Assembly: GCA_963970005.1 (NCBI GenBank)
Contig: CAXAMN010005158.1
Span: 32,719 to 96,718, forward strand
Length of the DNA: 64,000 nucleotides
Reading direction: 5' to 3'
Source of the DNA: Durusdinium trenchii
Taxonomy: Eukaryota; Sar; Dinophyceae; Suessiales; Symbiodiniaceae
Position 1 is the stretch's first letter. Each line of letters begins with the position of its first letter. Both the position numbers and the translations under genes were made by a program. Below the pieces are notes generated by a model. That model saw nothing but the letters and a program-made list of their open reading frames with translations, made no database searches and was not told the DNA's origin. Positions 53,110 to 63,451 of this stretch are shown here, piece by piece.

Positions 53110-54290
53110 ATATGGTAATCTTCAACCTTTACTTGGGACTGACTTTTGCCCACGGATCGTCGAAACCCTTCCATTTTGTCCGTTGGTCTGCGATTCAACG
53201 AGTGACTTCCTTTCAGAAACGGGTCCGTTCGAAACGGGTCCGTTTGGAACCTACCAAACCGCTGGGTGTATTGGATACCTTCCGCGACTGGACCGGACCT
53301 CCATTCGACTTCCAGGGCTTCCCTCTCTTCGGTCACCTCACAGACCAGCGGCTGGGGACCAGAAACGGCGGTCGTATGCGGTCGTTGGGTCCACCTGCGA
53401 CCGAGTCCGTATGGAATGTTGTTTCTTTCCAAAACGCTTGGTTGCGAGCTTGTAACGGTCGAGCTTTTGGAACTTTTTGACGGAATGGCTGAGAGACTGA
53501 CAAAGGTTCTTTTTTGAGAACAAATGCTAGAACTATTGATTCCCAGCCAGTCACGGTAGGAAGGAGGACGCCCGGTCGTTCATAGGCCACCCCCCGAACT
53601 ACGTAGATCCTGGAACCGGTGGCACCGATGGATGGTCTTGGCGAATGGCCGGGACGGGGGGGTCGTAAAAGGGCTTCAGGCGCTGCGGTCGCAGCTCCCA
53701 ACAGAGTACCACCAGTAACTTCCAATGTCCGCCAGAGAACCACCGGCAAAGAAAGCATGTTGGGTTTTTGGTTGTTTGTGGGTTTAGTGTTGGTGATTGT
53801 TAGTCTTCAGAATTACAAGCTGGACCTTTTCTTCGGCCGTTTCTCTTAATGGTGCCCTTGGTCACGGAGGACTAGCATGAGTTGACCAGACACGGGTATC
53901 TTACCAGGTTGTCAGATGATTTAGGTCCTATTTGTGTCCATCCCCTTGTTGAACTGGGGTCCGCATGTTGTTGCTTTGCGGACAGGAATGTCATGTTAGG
54001 GATTCAACATGTTCGTTTGCGCCAGTTCCCTCACATGTCCCATGTTGAATCGAACTATTAGCACGTCCAGATGTGGACTAAGAGGACCAACATGTTCACA
54101 AAAAAGGTTCTTTATCCAGTTGAACACCATTTCATACCTTGAACAAACATCGCCTCTCCCAGTGGGGGGTTTCGGTCCTTTTGGGTGAAGTGGATGTTCC
54201 CTGATTGGGGGGGGCGCTTTTCTCCAGCAAACTGGAGAGGGTGGTGTCTTTTTTCCCTGGTGTCTTAAGTTCCTTTCAAGGTGCAAACAG

Positions 54291-54398
54291 GTCAGGACCC
54301 GTCGATGGCCCGGATGGACGTCCAGACGTCCGGACGTTCCGGACGTCCGGACGCCGTCCTGTTCGGCGTCTCAGGCGTGTCCTCAGCGTCTTCGCCAG
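54291..54398 (+). CDS. Candidate exon with short internal repeat
   Basis: Acceptor GTGCAAACAG|, donor CGCCAG|GTGGGG; 108 bp. Reads DPSMARMDVQTSGRSGRPDA VLFGVSGVSSASSP. Contains CCGGACGT repeats that form small palindromes. Confidence 0.45.
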
Positions 54399-54654
54399 GT
54401 GGGGCTCAGTCGGAGGGGTTTCCACTGGAGGAGAACCAGGTCGTTCCACGAGATCGGACAGATCACGTGGTCGGCTTGGGAGTTTGGGGTCAAGACTTGC
54501 GGTAACTGGCCTGCAACAGCTGTGATGTGCAGATTCATCCGTGCAGGTGTTTTCATTTTTTTGTCATACAACATGCTCAACTGGCCGCATGGTTGGATCT
54601 GTCCGTTCTGAAAGACCACCTGCATTTGGAGGCTGAGTCTACATCTATGTTAGG

Positions 54655-54866
54655 TTAAGTGTATGGAAGATTTCCCCGGAAAGCAGCCATCAGCAGCCCC
54701 AAAGCACCGGACGTCTGCGGGTCCAGACTCAGCAGACTCTCCGCTTTTGCGGTCGCGGGTGTGTTGGCGGCCTGGTCCGGGTCCGCGCGGGCGTTGAACG
54801 CGTGGAACAGGGAGGGATGACCGAGACAAGGGGCGCTCGATGTGTTCTCGGTGCGCTCGGTGAGAC
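54655..54866 (-). CDS. Candidate terminal exon, minus strand
   Basis: On the minus strand, acceptor GTCAAGCAG| (54867), then LTERTENTSSAPCLGHPSLF, HAFNARADPDQAANTPATAK, AESLLSLDPQTSGALGLLMA and AFRGNLPYT, TAA. 2 bases plus 70 codons. Composition strongly protein-like; plus strand is not. Confidence 0.55.
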
Positions 54867-55185
54867 CTGCTTGACGTGATGGTGTGACCGTTTGCATGGT
54901 GTGCTCACGGAGGCAAATGAGAAGATGTGTCCCGAATCAATTCGATCAATGGGGCAGTCCCATTCACCTGCCTCCTGCCAGTCAGTAAATGTCCTGCGAA
55001 CAGGAATGGCCTGTGAACAGTAACTGTCCGAAAGGGCGATACTCCTTGGAATAGGTGCAGTGCATTGATAAGATGATGAATCCATATACAGAGCAGCAAC
55101 TTCCTCGCCGCAAAGTATCCTTCTTCTTATCTTCGTCCATAGACCGTCACAGAAGGTGATTGGGTCTTGGGTCTATCCGAACTGA

Positions 55186-55266
55186 CCTGTAACAGTCAGT
55201 AATGATCAGATCACTATTTTAGAGAAAGGCCTGCAACCTAACATAACCTAACCATCATCATCCACA
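55186..55266 (+). repeat. Dispersed repeat T, copy 3
   Basis: CCTGTAACAGTCAGTAATGA ... GAAAGGCCTGCAACCTAACA ... CATCATCATCCAC. Confidence 0.75.
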
Positions 55267-55568
55267 GAATTTTGGGGCAAAACCCCCATGAACACCTGTC
55301 GTTTGGGTCATTGGATATGTCGTTTGGGTCGTTGGGGATGCATCGTCCGACCTTCAAAAGGGGGGGAGGCGTTGACTGCCGAAGCTAGGATAGGATAAGA
55401 GGAATTCAATGAGAGGTCTGTTGAGCAGAAATGCTTCAAATGGTGAAAAGATGGTGTTTGACATGGCCTTGCTAAGTCTTGCTTCATTCAGACCAGAGTT
55501 GCTTTGATGTTGTGATCCCTGTCATCCCGCCAATGGAGTGGCAACACTGGCAAAACAGGTCCTAAACT

Positions 55569-55884
55569 ATGGACTTTCTGAGAAGATGTTGTATGATTCG
55601 TCTCTCGGTACGAAAGGATGTCCCACTTGATTCCACCTCAGATTTCCATCCGAACCTCATTCATCAGCACCTTCCCACTTCCAAACAAACATCCAAGCAC
55701 TTGATTCCGGAAAACGAAGAAACACCAACGCCCTCCCCCTGGGTCTCCGCCGGGGTCCATTCTCTTCGTGGTGTCCAAAAGGCCGAGCCTCTGGAGCTGC
55801 ACTCGCTTCTACCTCGGGGTGGCCTGGTGAATCGATGGATTCTTCCGCGACATGCCGCGAAACTCGACGAAACGAGGAAAAGCT
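55569..55884 (+). CDS. Candidate exon
   Basis: Frame reads HLIPENEETPTPSPWVSAGV, HSLRGVQKAEPLELHSLLPR and GGLVNRWILPRHAAKLDETR KSW, then TGG|GTGTGT. ATG at 55569 exists; sensible part begins near 55690. Two minus frames are open too. Confidence 0.38.
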
Positions 55885-55912
55885 GGGTGTGTTTTCGATT
55901 GGAACACTTGTG

Positions 55913-56278
55913 TGTGTGCCCCTTGTAGTCACAGGGATTCTTTTGAATTTGCACAGGATTGACTTGTTTAGAGCAGGGGGACACAGCATTTCACTGGGAC
56001 TGTGTCCAACGAAGCTACCAGTGAAATGGGATATCCAGCTTGGCCAGTTGGACGTACCTGCAACAATTTTTAAGTTTCCGTAAAGGGCTAATGCACTCGG
56101 CAGACAAGAGCGTACGTCGTCATCCTGTCGGCTCGTCGCATCGTGGAGTTTGACTTCTGGCCTTTGAATGCCTTTAACTAAAGGCGCGCAGCCCCCCTCA
56201 CCTGGTTTTTCAGGATTTGGTTTCTTAGGCTGGCGTGTGGCGCCGCTTTCAGTTCAGTACACCCAATCATAAGTGTGT
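55913..56278 (+). repeat. Repeat U, copy 1 (with 38-bp extra)
   Basis: From TGTGTGCCCCTTGTAGTCAC to CCCAATCATAAGTGTGT. Nearly identical to 57184-57512, but 55977-56014 is extra. The extra 38 bp hold a perfect inverted repeat GGACACAG/CTGTGTCC. Confidence 0.9.
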
Positions 56279-56597
56279 CTCTCCTAGTGAGAGCCCGCGA
56301 TAAGCCCGCAGAGTGCCTCCCGTGGACCCGTCGAACGGGGGTTTGTCTTTATCTCCCCTGCCCGGAGATGTGCGGCCCAGAGCGGGCGAAGGTGGCCTAG
56401 GCCAAGAGAACTCCGATTTTTTGTCTTACGTTTTGGAATTCCAAGTTGGCTTATGCCTTTACGTGACCGCAGCGGTCAAAGGTGGCAGCCCTCGGGCAAG
56501 CCGTACGTGGTCGCAGCGACCAAAGCTTGTTCAAGGCTCATTGGAACCTGTCGGACTCTTAGGTGCACATTACATCGTACACACTTTAACGAGGCAG

Positions 56598-56960
56598 GTC
56601 TTCCTATAGGTCGTTGTAATGAGGTCTGGTTTCATCGGTTCCCGTCCCCTCCACTTGGTTCCCTTTTCACCCTTTCCCCTTCACACACTTCTTCTCATTT
56701 TTCCTTTCATGTCTTCCCTTGCTTCATGTCCTTTACATCTCACTCCTTTCGTTCTTTTGTGCGTACAACGGTCCGGGCCTTAGTGTGTACGCGCACATCT
56801 ACCTTTAACACAGGTGTTAGGTCGCCCAGGTCTTGACAATGAGGTGGGTTTCATCGGTTGTCCCTGTCCACTTGGTTTCTCTTTCATCGCAACCACACAC
56901 ACTTTTGTCCCGTCTCGTCTTCCTTCTCATGTCTTCATCCTTTTGTCTTGGCTGCGCGCA
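56598..56960 (+). repeat. Two diverged tandem units of about 220 bp
   Basis: AATGAGGTCTGGTTTCATCG at 56618 and AATGAGGTGGGTTTCATCGG at 56838 begin parallel pyrimidine-rich stretches (CACTTGGTT, CACACAC, CTTCTCAT). Confidence 0.6.
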
Positions 56961-57007
56961 CATTTGCACATTCGTCCTAGCCTTAAATTGTTGCCTCCCC
57001 TTGGGGA

Positions 57008-57183
57008 GGCGTGTGTGTGTGTTACCCTTGGAGTCATAGGGATGCTTTTGCNNNNNNNNNNCCTTTTGGGCCCTACTTCCTCTTGAAGACCTCCAGGTTC
57101 CAGTGGTTTGTACACGTATCCTACATTTGGAACCCTAGGCCGGCGTGTGGCACCGCATTCAGTTCCGTACACCATATCCTAAG
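57008..57183 (+). repeat. Repeat U, diverged partial copy 2
   Basis: Start (TTACCCTTGGAGTCATAGGG) and end (GGCGTGTGGCACCGCATTCA) match repeat U; the middle is hidden by the gap. Confidence 0.6.
57052..57061. other. Assembly gap, 10 N
   Basis: Ten undetermined bases inside a repeat; true length unknown. Confidence 0.99.
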
Positions 57184-57512
57184 TGTGTGCCCCTTGTAGT
57201 CACAGGGATTCTATCGAATTTGCACAGGATTGACTTGTTTAGAGCAGCTACCAGTGAAATGGGATATCCGGCTTGGCCAGTTGGACGTACCTGCAACAAT
57301 TTTTAAGTTTCCGTAAAGGGCTAATGCACTCGGCAGACAAGAGCGTACGTCGTCATCCTGTCGGCTCGTCGCATCGTGGAGTTTGACTTCTGGCCTTTGA
57401 ATGCCTTTAACTAAAGGCGCGCAGCCCCCCCTCACCTGGTTTTTCAGGATTTGGTTTCTTAGGCTGGCGTGTGGCGCCGCTTTCAGTTCAGTACACCCAA
57501 TCATAAGTGTGT
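57184..57512 (+). repeat. Repeat U, copy 3
   Basis: Same as 55913-56278 but for the 38-bp insert, one C in a C-run and a few substitutions. Confidence 0.9.
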
Positions 57513-57601
57513 GTAATGTAATGTGTATATATATATAGATTTATTATGTTACAACGTGTTTTGACACAGTCGGTAGGTGGAGGACTCTGTCTTCCTTGGG
57601 T

Positions 57602-57616
57602 CCATTTTGGCTCAAG
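57602..57616 (+). other. Relict dinoflagellate spliced leader (DinoSL)
   Basis: CCATTTTGGCTCAAG is an exact match to the last 15 bases of the 22-base leader. In known relicts the first seven bases are lost because the leader's own AG serves as acceptor when a re-inserted mRNA is spliced again. It lies 20 bases before an ATG (57636) that opens MSAAPTVSPASLFIPSLLSF. Confidence 0.85.
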
Positions 57617-59035
57617 GAAGAGCGATTCTTCAGGCATGTCGGCCGCCCCTACGGTGTCGCCGGCTTCGCTCTTCATTCCGTCCCTGCTCTCGTTCCTCCA
57701 GGCGACGAAGTGGTGAGGACTGCATAGACACGCCGGACCAATGGACACATACAAACTGCTCATCTATCGATGCTGACAAACAAGCTGGTCCTGAAGTTGA
57801 AAGGCTCATACAGACAGGCTTTGTCAGAGCATTTCAGAACTACGACAGTTTCGTACATTGGTTGAATGGCGAGCCGCATCTGAGCAAACTTGGTATGGAT
57901 GACAGAGTGAAGCGCAGACGAATATTCTGGATAGCCTTGTGACTGGTCCGGGAAGCCTCTGCCGCTTAATGGAAGAGAGCGTAGCTATGCGCGAAATCTT
58001 CATCAGAAAGCAGCAGGGTGCCAAACAGTCCGTGTCAGCCGCCACGTTTGCTGGCGTGACAATTTTTGCCTACTCTAAGGTCAGGTTCGGTAGCAGGACC
58101 CGTCCACTTTTCCGACTGCTTCGTCTGCTGCCTGTGGTCATTGCAAGAGCTGTCCTCTGCCAGCGACCGTCAGGACAGGAATTGGGCGAGAGATCTCCTC
58201 ATGTCCTGGGGTGGGGATTGCGGATACTGTCAGCTAGTCGGAGCTGCCGTAGCAGCTGATGCTTTGGCGATGGGCAAGTCTTTTTTCGCGGCTGGAGGAC
58301 GCAGCCTCTGCAGATTTTGCTGTGTCTGGGCAATATGCATCTGAGCTCCTTCACAAACTTCGGCGCATGCTACAGGATGGCGGCCTTTTTCTGGCTGAAG
58401 CCACTGAGACATTGACGCACGCATGCCTTCGTGCCATCAGGAATCGGCCTTTGCTGCTTGGAGGGAAGACAAGAGCGAAGCAACTGCCACAGTTTTGCGA
58501 TGGCCTGGCCCAGACACAGCTGCAAGACGGGAACCTATCATCGTCACGCAGAAGTCAGGGCCTCAAAGGGCGCCGCGATCATTGGAAGCTATCTTATATA
58601 GCAGGTGATCTCCACCCGTCCACATAACCGTTTGTTTATAGTCGTATGTGATGTTTGCAAAGGGCCCGCATCCTGAAGCCATGTTTTTTCGCGCAAAGGC
58701 TTTTGCTGCAGACACAGCTCACGCTCAAACACCCACCCCGTTTCGTATCGAGGGCGATGTTGGGTGTGCTTTGCTGTCTACGATGCTTTCTTCCAGGCCA
58801 ACTTCCCTTTCTTTGAGGCAGGGCTTGCTTACTCCATTTTGGCCCTTCCAAGCCCTCTATGCATCTCGGTACTTCTGAGAGGTGTGGGACCCAAAATACC
58901 CGCTTTCGAGACCATTCACGTGACAGAGCTTGACCCAACCGTGTCAGTGCTTTTGAGAACCACCCAAGCGTATGTAGCATCACCTTTGGCCGAATCAAAC
59001 TACAGCCGGGACATGAGAGACCTGCCATCGACGCC

Positions 59036-59220
59036 GTGGGCTTGTATGTGGCATATCAAATTGCGCAGGAAGCGAACTGCTTTCTTGCTTTCAACATGGA
59101 GGCTGAGTTGACCACCGAGCAGAGAAAGCAGTTTGTGATTGGGCTTTGCAAACGTTTCAGAGTGGAGCCCAACGCTGCCTTGCAGGAGTTTTTTGGGGAT
59201 GGAGCTACTTCATGCACATG
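59036..59220 (+). pseudogene. Coding-like segment within the retroelement region
   Basis: Reads GLYVAYQIAQEANCFLAFNM, EAELTTEQRKQFVIGLCKRF and RVEPNAALQEFFGDGATSC. In the frame before it (58764-59030) TELDPTVSVLLRTTQAYVAS is also protein-like, one shift away. Family unknown. Confidence 0.4.
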
Positions 59221-60479
59221 TACTCAGCCAAATTGCAGGGCTGTCCCAAACGTTGTGTGTCTGTTTTTAGTTCCTGGCATTTGTCAGCTGTCAGTGATCC
59301 TTTGTTGGCCCTGTCAAGGTTCACTTCATCGTGCCCGCTTGTCGTGGCCTATCTCACACAGGCACAGGGCTCTGTCAATGCGCCGCTTGTTTGGGGGGAG
59401 AATCGTTGCTCTCACTGCAAGGATAACCCAAGCAGTGCTTGGAGATGCCAGATATCGACTGCAGTACGGGGACGCTCCAATAGTTGTCACAGCTGGTACT
59501 CGCAGACAAAGAGACCGAGCAATGCAAAGACTGCAAAGACCATCCTTCTCTGGGCGGTGCTTGGAGTACGGCATATATGACTAGCATACAAGAAAGCATC
59601 TCGGGGAGACAAAGTCGTCTGGATTGGCGCTAAGTGAACATTGGTCGAGCAGGGCAGCAGCACTTATTGTCAAGGCCAAACAAGACATTGTTGATGAAGT
59701 GCGTTGCGGTAGCAACGTTGCCAACTTACATTGCCAATCATATTGTTGGGTTGGCTGAAATGCTGTGACTGTTCGTTGTTGACTTGTATGGAGTGCTCCA
59801 TGCTGAAGGGGCAACCAAGGCACGAAAAGAACTGCGTCTGGACCAAGCAGTTCAAAGATGTGACTGCTTGGGTACAAGCTTTTCTCGCAGAACAAAGCAG
59901 CTGCGATGAAGCGCATCTACAGATTGCAGTCATACATGGGGCGAGGACTGCAGCCATGGATGTTTTACTTCACAGACGCCTCACCATGCGGCCTTGGAAG
60001 ATCCATCGTTGCTTACTATGCTTCAGCTGTCACGGAGACGGATGAGCGACTGTTGGGCATTGAGATCGGCAACCCTCGATCACAACAAGTGCTGGAAGCT
60101 CTCGCAATACTAGGCGCTGGACGAACTGAGCACAGATGTTGGATCTCAAACCTCTGGCGCCGGCTGAACGGCAGAGGAGACCAACGACAAGATCTGAAGG
60201 CTGGAGGGACAAATAGACGAGCTGGACGGACCAATTTAGCAGGGACCTCGTCCGCAGTGAAATGGATCTTTGATATCGACCACCCTTCCGATTTCATCAG
60301 AAACACCATGGCTGGGACGTGGCACAAGATGGCAGTGGATGGACTTGGACACCCTCCATCTCAATGGAGAATTGCCGTTTCGACATATCCGGCAGGTAAG
60401 AACCAAACCTGCGATAAATGTTTTCATGTTGCCTATAGGACCACTGAGGACATCGAACGCGACGGCTCGGAGTAAAATT

Positions 60480-61500
60480 AGACTGCGCTGAAACACCTTG
60501 CTGCTTTACACTGCTTTGCCTTTGCTAAAATGCATGCTGGCTGGGGAGGGAGGGTTTGTTTCAAAAATAGCTGCATGGATTCAAAAAGGAGGCCCAACAT
60601 TTTGTAGGTCAAGTTGATAGGGTACCATGTCTATTTACTTCACAGGGGGGGAGCCATTGAGATGAGTCTGGGCGGAGAAGTTGGGGCTAGGCCTCGTATG
60701 GCCTTCCATAGAGCAATTTGCTGGATGAACAGAGTGACTGACCGCCACTGAAGAGCCGGCAGCAGCTGAAGATTCCAAAAGACGTGTGAATTGAGACCAT
60801 CTTGAGTATGTATACGGCCCGAAACATATCCATAATGGCTTCAAGCTGGTGTGGAGGTTTGAAAGTAATATCAGGCTTTGGTTGAGGGTGGACCTGTGAT
60901 GTTCCACTGGTAAGCACAAGAACGCTTGCTGTGTGCAAGCTGAAGGCCTTGCTAATGGGCGTGACGCCCACAAGTGCCTTGTGACACTAAGTAGAAGGCG
61001 TTGTACATACTTCAGGTATGTTGACTTTACGGGCGCACATCGTTGCAGGATATCGTGATATATCGTGACATTTGATGATTTCAAGTTCTGTTTTGGTTCT
61101 CGCAGGGTCTGACCGACGCATGTCCAGACACGTGCCGCAATCGACCGTGCAGCAGACTTGACCAAAAGGGTCCTTTGCTCGAATTGGCTCAGCTGGCGCT
61201 TGCAGGCAGCGGACCTGCACAAAAACCATGTTTAGCTTAGACTCAGACGCTGTCAAATTTCCAGCAACACCCGCCGGCGCTCCAGGCCGATTGGTGGCGT
61301 GAGATCGCGGCGTGACGCGCTGCGTTGCCTGTGTGGAGATCGCCTCGCGCTGTGGGTGATGCTTGCTCTACAGTTTCTGCAGGAGACGGCAGCGATTCGC
61401 CTGACACTACTTCATGACGCGATGATACTGACACGGCGCCTGTGCACGAGGGTCTCTTTCGTGAATCGTGTATGTCGTCACATGTGGTCACCATCATGAC
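60480..61500. other. No gene firmly supported
   Basis: A 195-codon minus frame (60635-61222) has shadow-like composition. A minus frame at 61243-61497 (SRHEVVSGESLPSPAETVEQ) and a plus frame at 61299-61499 overlap; neither has splice support. Confidence 0.3.
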
Positions 61501-61511
61501 GTCGACTGCAG

Positions 61512-61628
61512 CTAGACGCTACAGAGCAAGTGTGCAGGCTGCAAATTCACGATGCAACCCGCGGCGTTGATCCTGAAGCGAGTGTTGACCCAGTCAACAG
61601 GCCCTTCAAAACCAGACAGCCATGGAGA
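61512..61628 (+). CDS. Candidate exon, 39 codons, phase 0-0
   Basis: Acceptor TCGACTGCAG|, donor TGGAGA|GTAAAC. Reads LDATEQVCRLQIHDATRGVD then PEASVDPVNRPFKTRQPWR. Confidence 0.48.
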
Positions 61629-62564
61629 GTAAACCATATACAGCATAGTTGTATACCTGCGCTTCGCGATGCGTGTGCTAGCATGGAGTGACGTTCACGT
61701 TGGGTGGTTTCCGTCTTCCCTCAAAGCGGTGACAGCCTATGTGTCCGCAGAGGCACATTTTGGGGCGTACGGAGCAGGTGGAAGGCGTGGATGCACTTAC
61801 AGGTCTTGAGCCGCCATTCCTACGTGGTGGCGCCTAGGAAGCAGGTGAAAGACCACGCGGATGCCCGCAGGTCTGCGCATGTGAAAAGATAAAGCGAAAA
61901 AGATGTGGTGATTTCGTTTCCGTATGTTCATAGTTATCTATGGTTGGGCAGGCCGGGCGGATCTCAAACAGAGGTACTCTAAAAAAACCTGTTGGGCTGC
62001 TTTAAAATCCGCATTGTAGCAACCATACATGAATCAAAGCATGTGAGGCAGGCATATTTTGCGTTCACCCCGATCTACATGAAAAGGGTGTGTTGGCAGG
62101 GGAAGCCGCACTCCCTTGGACAGAAAATGTTGGGCCATAAGCTGTTATGCCCCACACACGATTTGTTAGGGTCTATTTGAGGATTGCAATTGTTGTATGG
62201 TTTTCGTGTGAGCCACCTTTCTTGGCGCCATAGGAAGCAGGGCAAAAAAAACTCGGACTGAAGAACCCTAGGTCCACTCCCATGGTGTATTTGCCAACCC
62301 GACCAGTTTGCGCCAAAGACACTGTCGGCCCAAGGCCTCACCTGCTCCGCTTGGAGTCTTCTCACTCAGGGGCACGGGCACACAGCGGCGCACTGACTGG
62401 TAGTTGGGCAGATGGGGATGTGAAGTTTTTCACGGATGCACCCATGGTTGGCCCATGTTGGTCTGACGAGATTTTGAGGCCTACGAAAATATGAAATCAA
62501 ACTGCACCGCCTTCCAAGTCGTGCTGCTAATTTTTTACCGCTATGCATATATAACCAACATTTC

Positions 62565-62718
62565 AACAACCACTCCCACCACCCCGACCACTCCCAAAGG
62601 AGCTCTCCGACAGCGACTCGGAGACGAACTCTTCACGTGGTTCAGTGGGGAGCTCATGTGGCGATCAGGGGACGGCCCGGACGGCTTTTGTTCACCAAAT
62701 CTCGTCACAATGTTCTAA
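62565..62718 (+). CDS. Candidate terminal exon
   Basis: A Thr/Pro repeat (TTTPTTPTTPKG) leads into ALRQRLGDELFTWFSGELMW RSGDGPDGFCSPNLVTMF and TAA. Acceptor not resolved. Confidence 0.42.
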
Positions 62719-62740
62719 GTTGTTCTTCTTCATGTGGCAG

Positions 62741-62830
62741 GAAAATGTAGCGGTCGAGTCGGACTGTCCTCAAATTCAAATCTTAGGGCGACTTTTTGGG
62801 GTTCCCGAGTGGGTCCCAGTGATGCTGACA
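62741..62830 (+). CDS. Candidate exon, 30 codons, phase 0-0
   Basis: Acceptor TTCATGTGGCAG|, donor CTGACA|GTTGGA. Reads ENVAVESDCPQIQILGRLFG then VPEWVPVMLT. Clean boundaries and hydrophobic pattern. Confidence 0.52.
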
Positions 62831-63348
62831 GTTGGAATAGAAAAACCTACCAGAAGGGTTTTATCTACATTCTGATGGAGTTTACTCATTTATATACATT
62901 CTAAGTTAGTCAAGCAACCAGGGTTCAACTGGTTACCGATTATGCATCGATTATGCATATGCAGTCTCAGGCTGCCTTATAGGTATTTGAGACATGTCCC
63001 TGCGAACAGCATGTGCGCCTCCGTTGTGTTTTGTGGATTTGTGAGACCGTTGCTTTGGGAGATCTGATGCTAGGCCTTTCCCATCCTGTCATTCTCTGTG
63101 TTTGACTTCTGGGCGCTCGAAATCTATCGATTTAGGTCAGCTTTTCTGGCTTGGCCAAGCATTTCCTCAAAGATTGGTCGATGGTTGTTTTCTTGTTTTC
63201 ACCTTAGGTTTTGACAGGCCAAACCAATTATTGCAATTCAAGAACACTTCAACTCCTGCGTCCTTTTGGGGGGCTCTCTAATTACAGTTTGTATAGTTGT
63301 CTATATTCAGACACATGCAAAGTATTTTCGACCAACGAAAACCCGTGC

Positions 63349-63450
63349 AGTTGCCGCCTCGGACCCCAGGCATCCAACCGTTCCAGCGCCTCCTTCGCTG
63401 GATCACAGGCGCTGCTTTTCGCCAGATCGGTCGAAGTGGTTGTTGTGAAG
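63349..63450 (+). CDS. Candidate exon, frame ambiguous
   Basis: GC-rich island ending at a good donor (GTGAAG|GTATGG). All three plus frames are open; GIQPFQRLLRWITGAAFRQI and RSSASFAGSQALLFARSVEV are both plausible. Confidence 0.35.
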
Positions 63451-63451
63451 G

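Larger units (their letters stand above)
57602..60475 (+). mobile_element. Decayed reverse-transcriptase element carrying a DinoSL
   Basis: After the leader relict comes a short frame from ATG 57636, then in another frame DADKQAGPEVERLIQTGFVR and EPHLSKLGMDDRVKRRRI, which match the start of the RT region in a common dinoflagellate retroelement as I remember it (AGPEVERLI...LSKLG...KRRI). The 3' part reads WTKQFKDVTAWVQAFLAEQS (about 59840-59900) and, at 59960-60130, YFTDASPCGLG followed by ETDERLLGIEIGNPRSQQVL EALAIL, the RNase H-like DASPxGLG region. The palm (YxDD) is absent. Between them (57.9-59.6 kb) lie other frames (EESVAMREIFIRKQQGAKQS, DFAVSGQYASELLHKLRRML, IAQEANCFLAFNMEAELTTE) of unknown origin. 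Many stops and shifts; dead. Confidence 0.65.

Noticed and set aside
52575-53480. 301-codon plus-strand open frame, the longest in the window
   Set aside because: It runs through a fold-back element (53058-53109) and the perfect hairpin at 52730, has Arg/Ser/Phe-rich shadow composition, and both strands are open there.
60635-61222. 195-codon minus-strand open frame
   Set aside because: Ser/Leu/His-rich shadow-like composition beside retroelement debris, no splice or family support.
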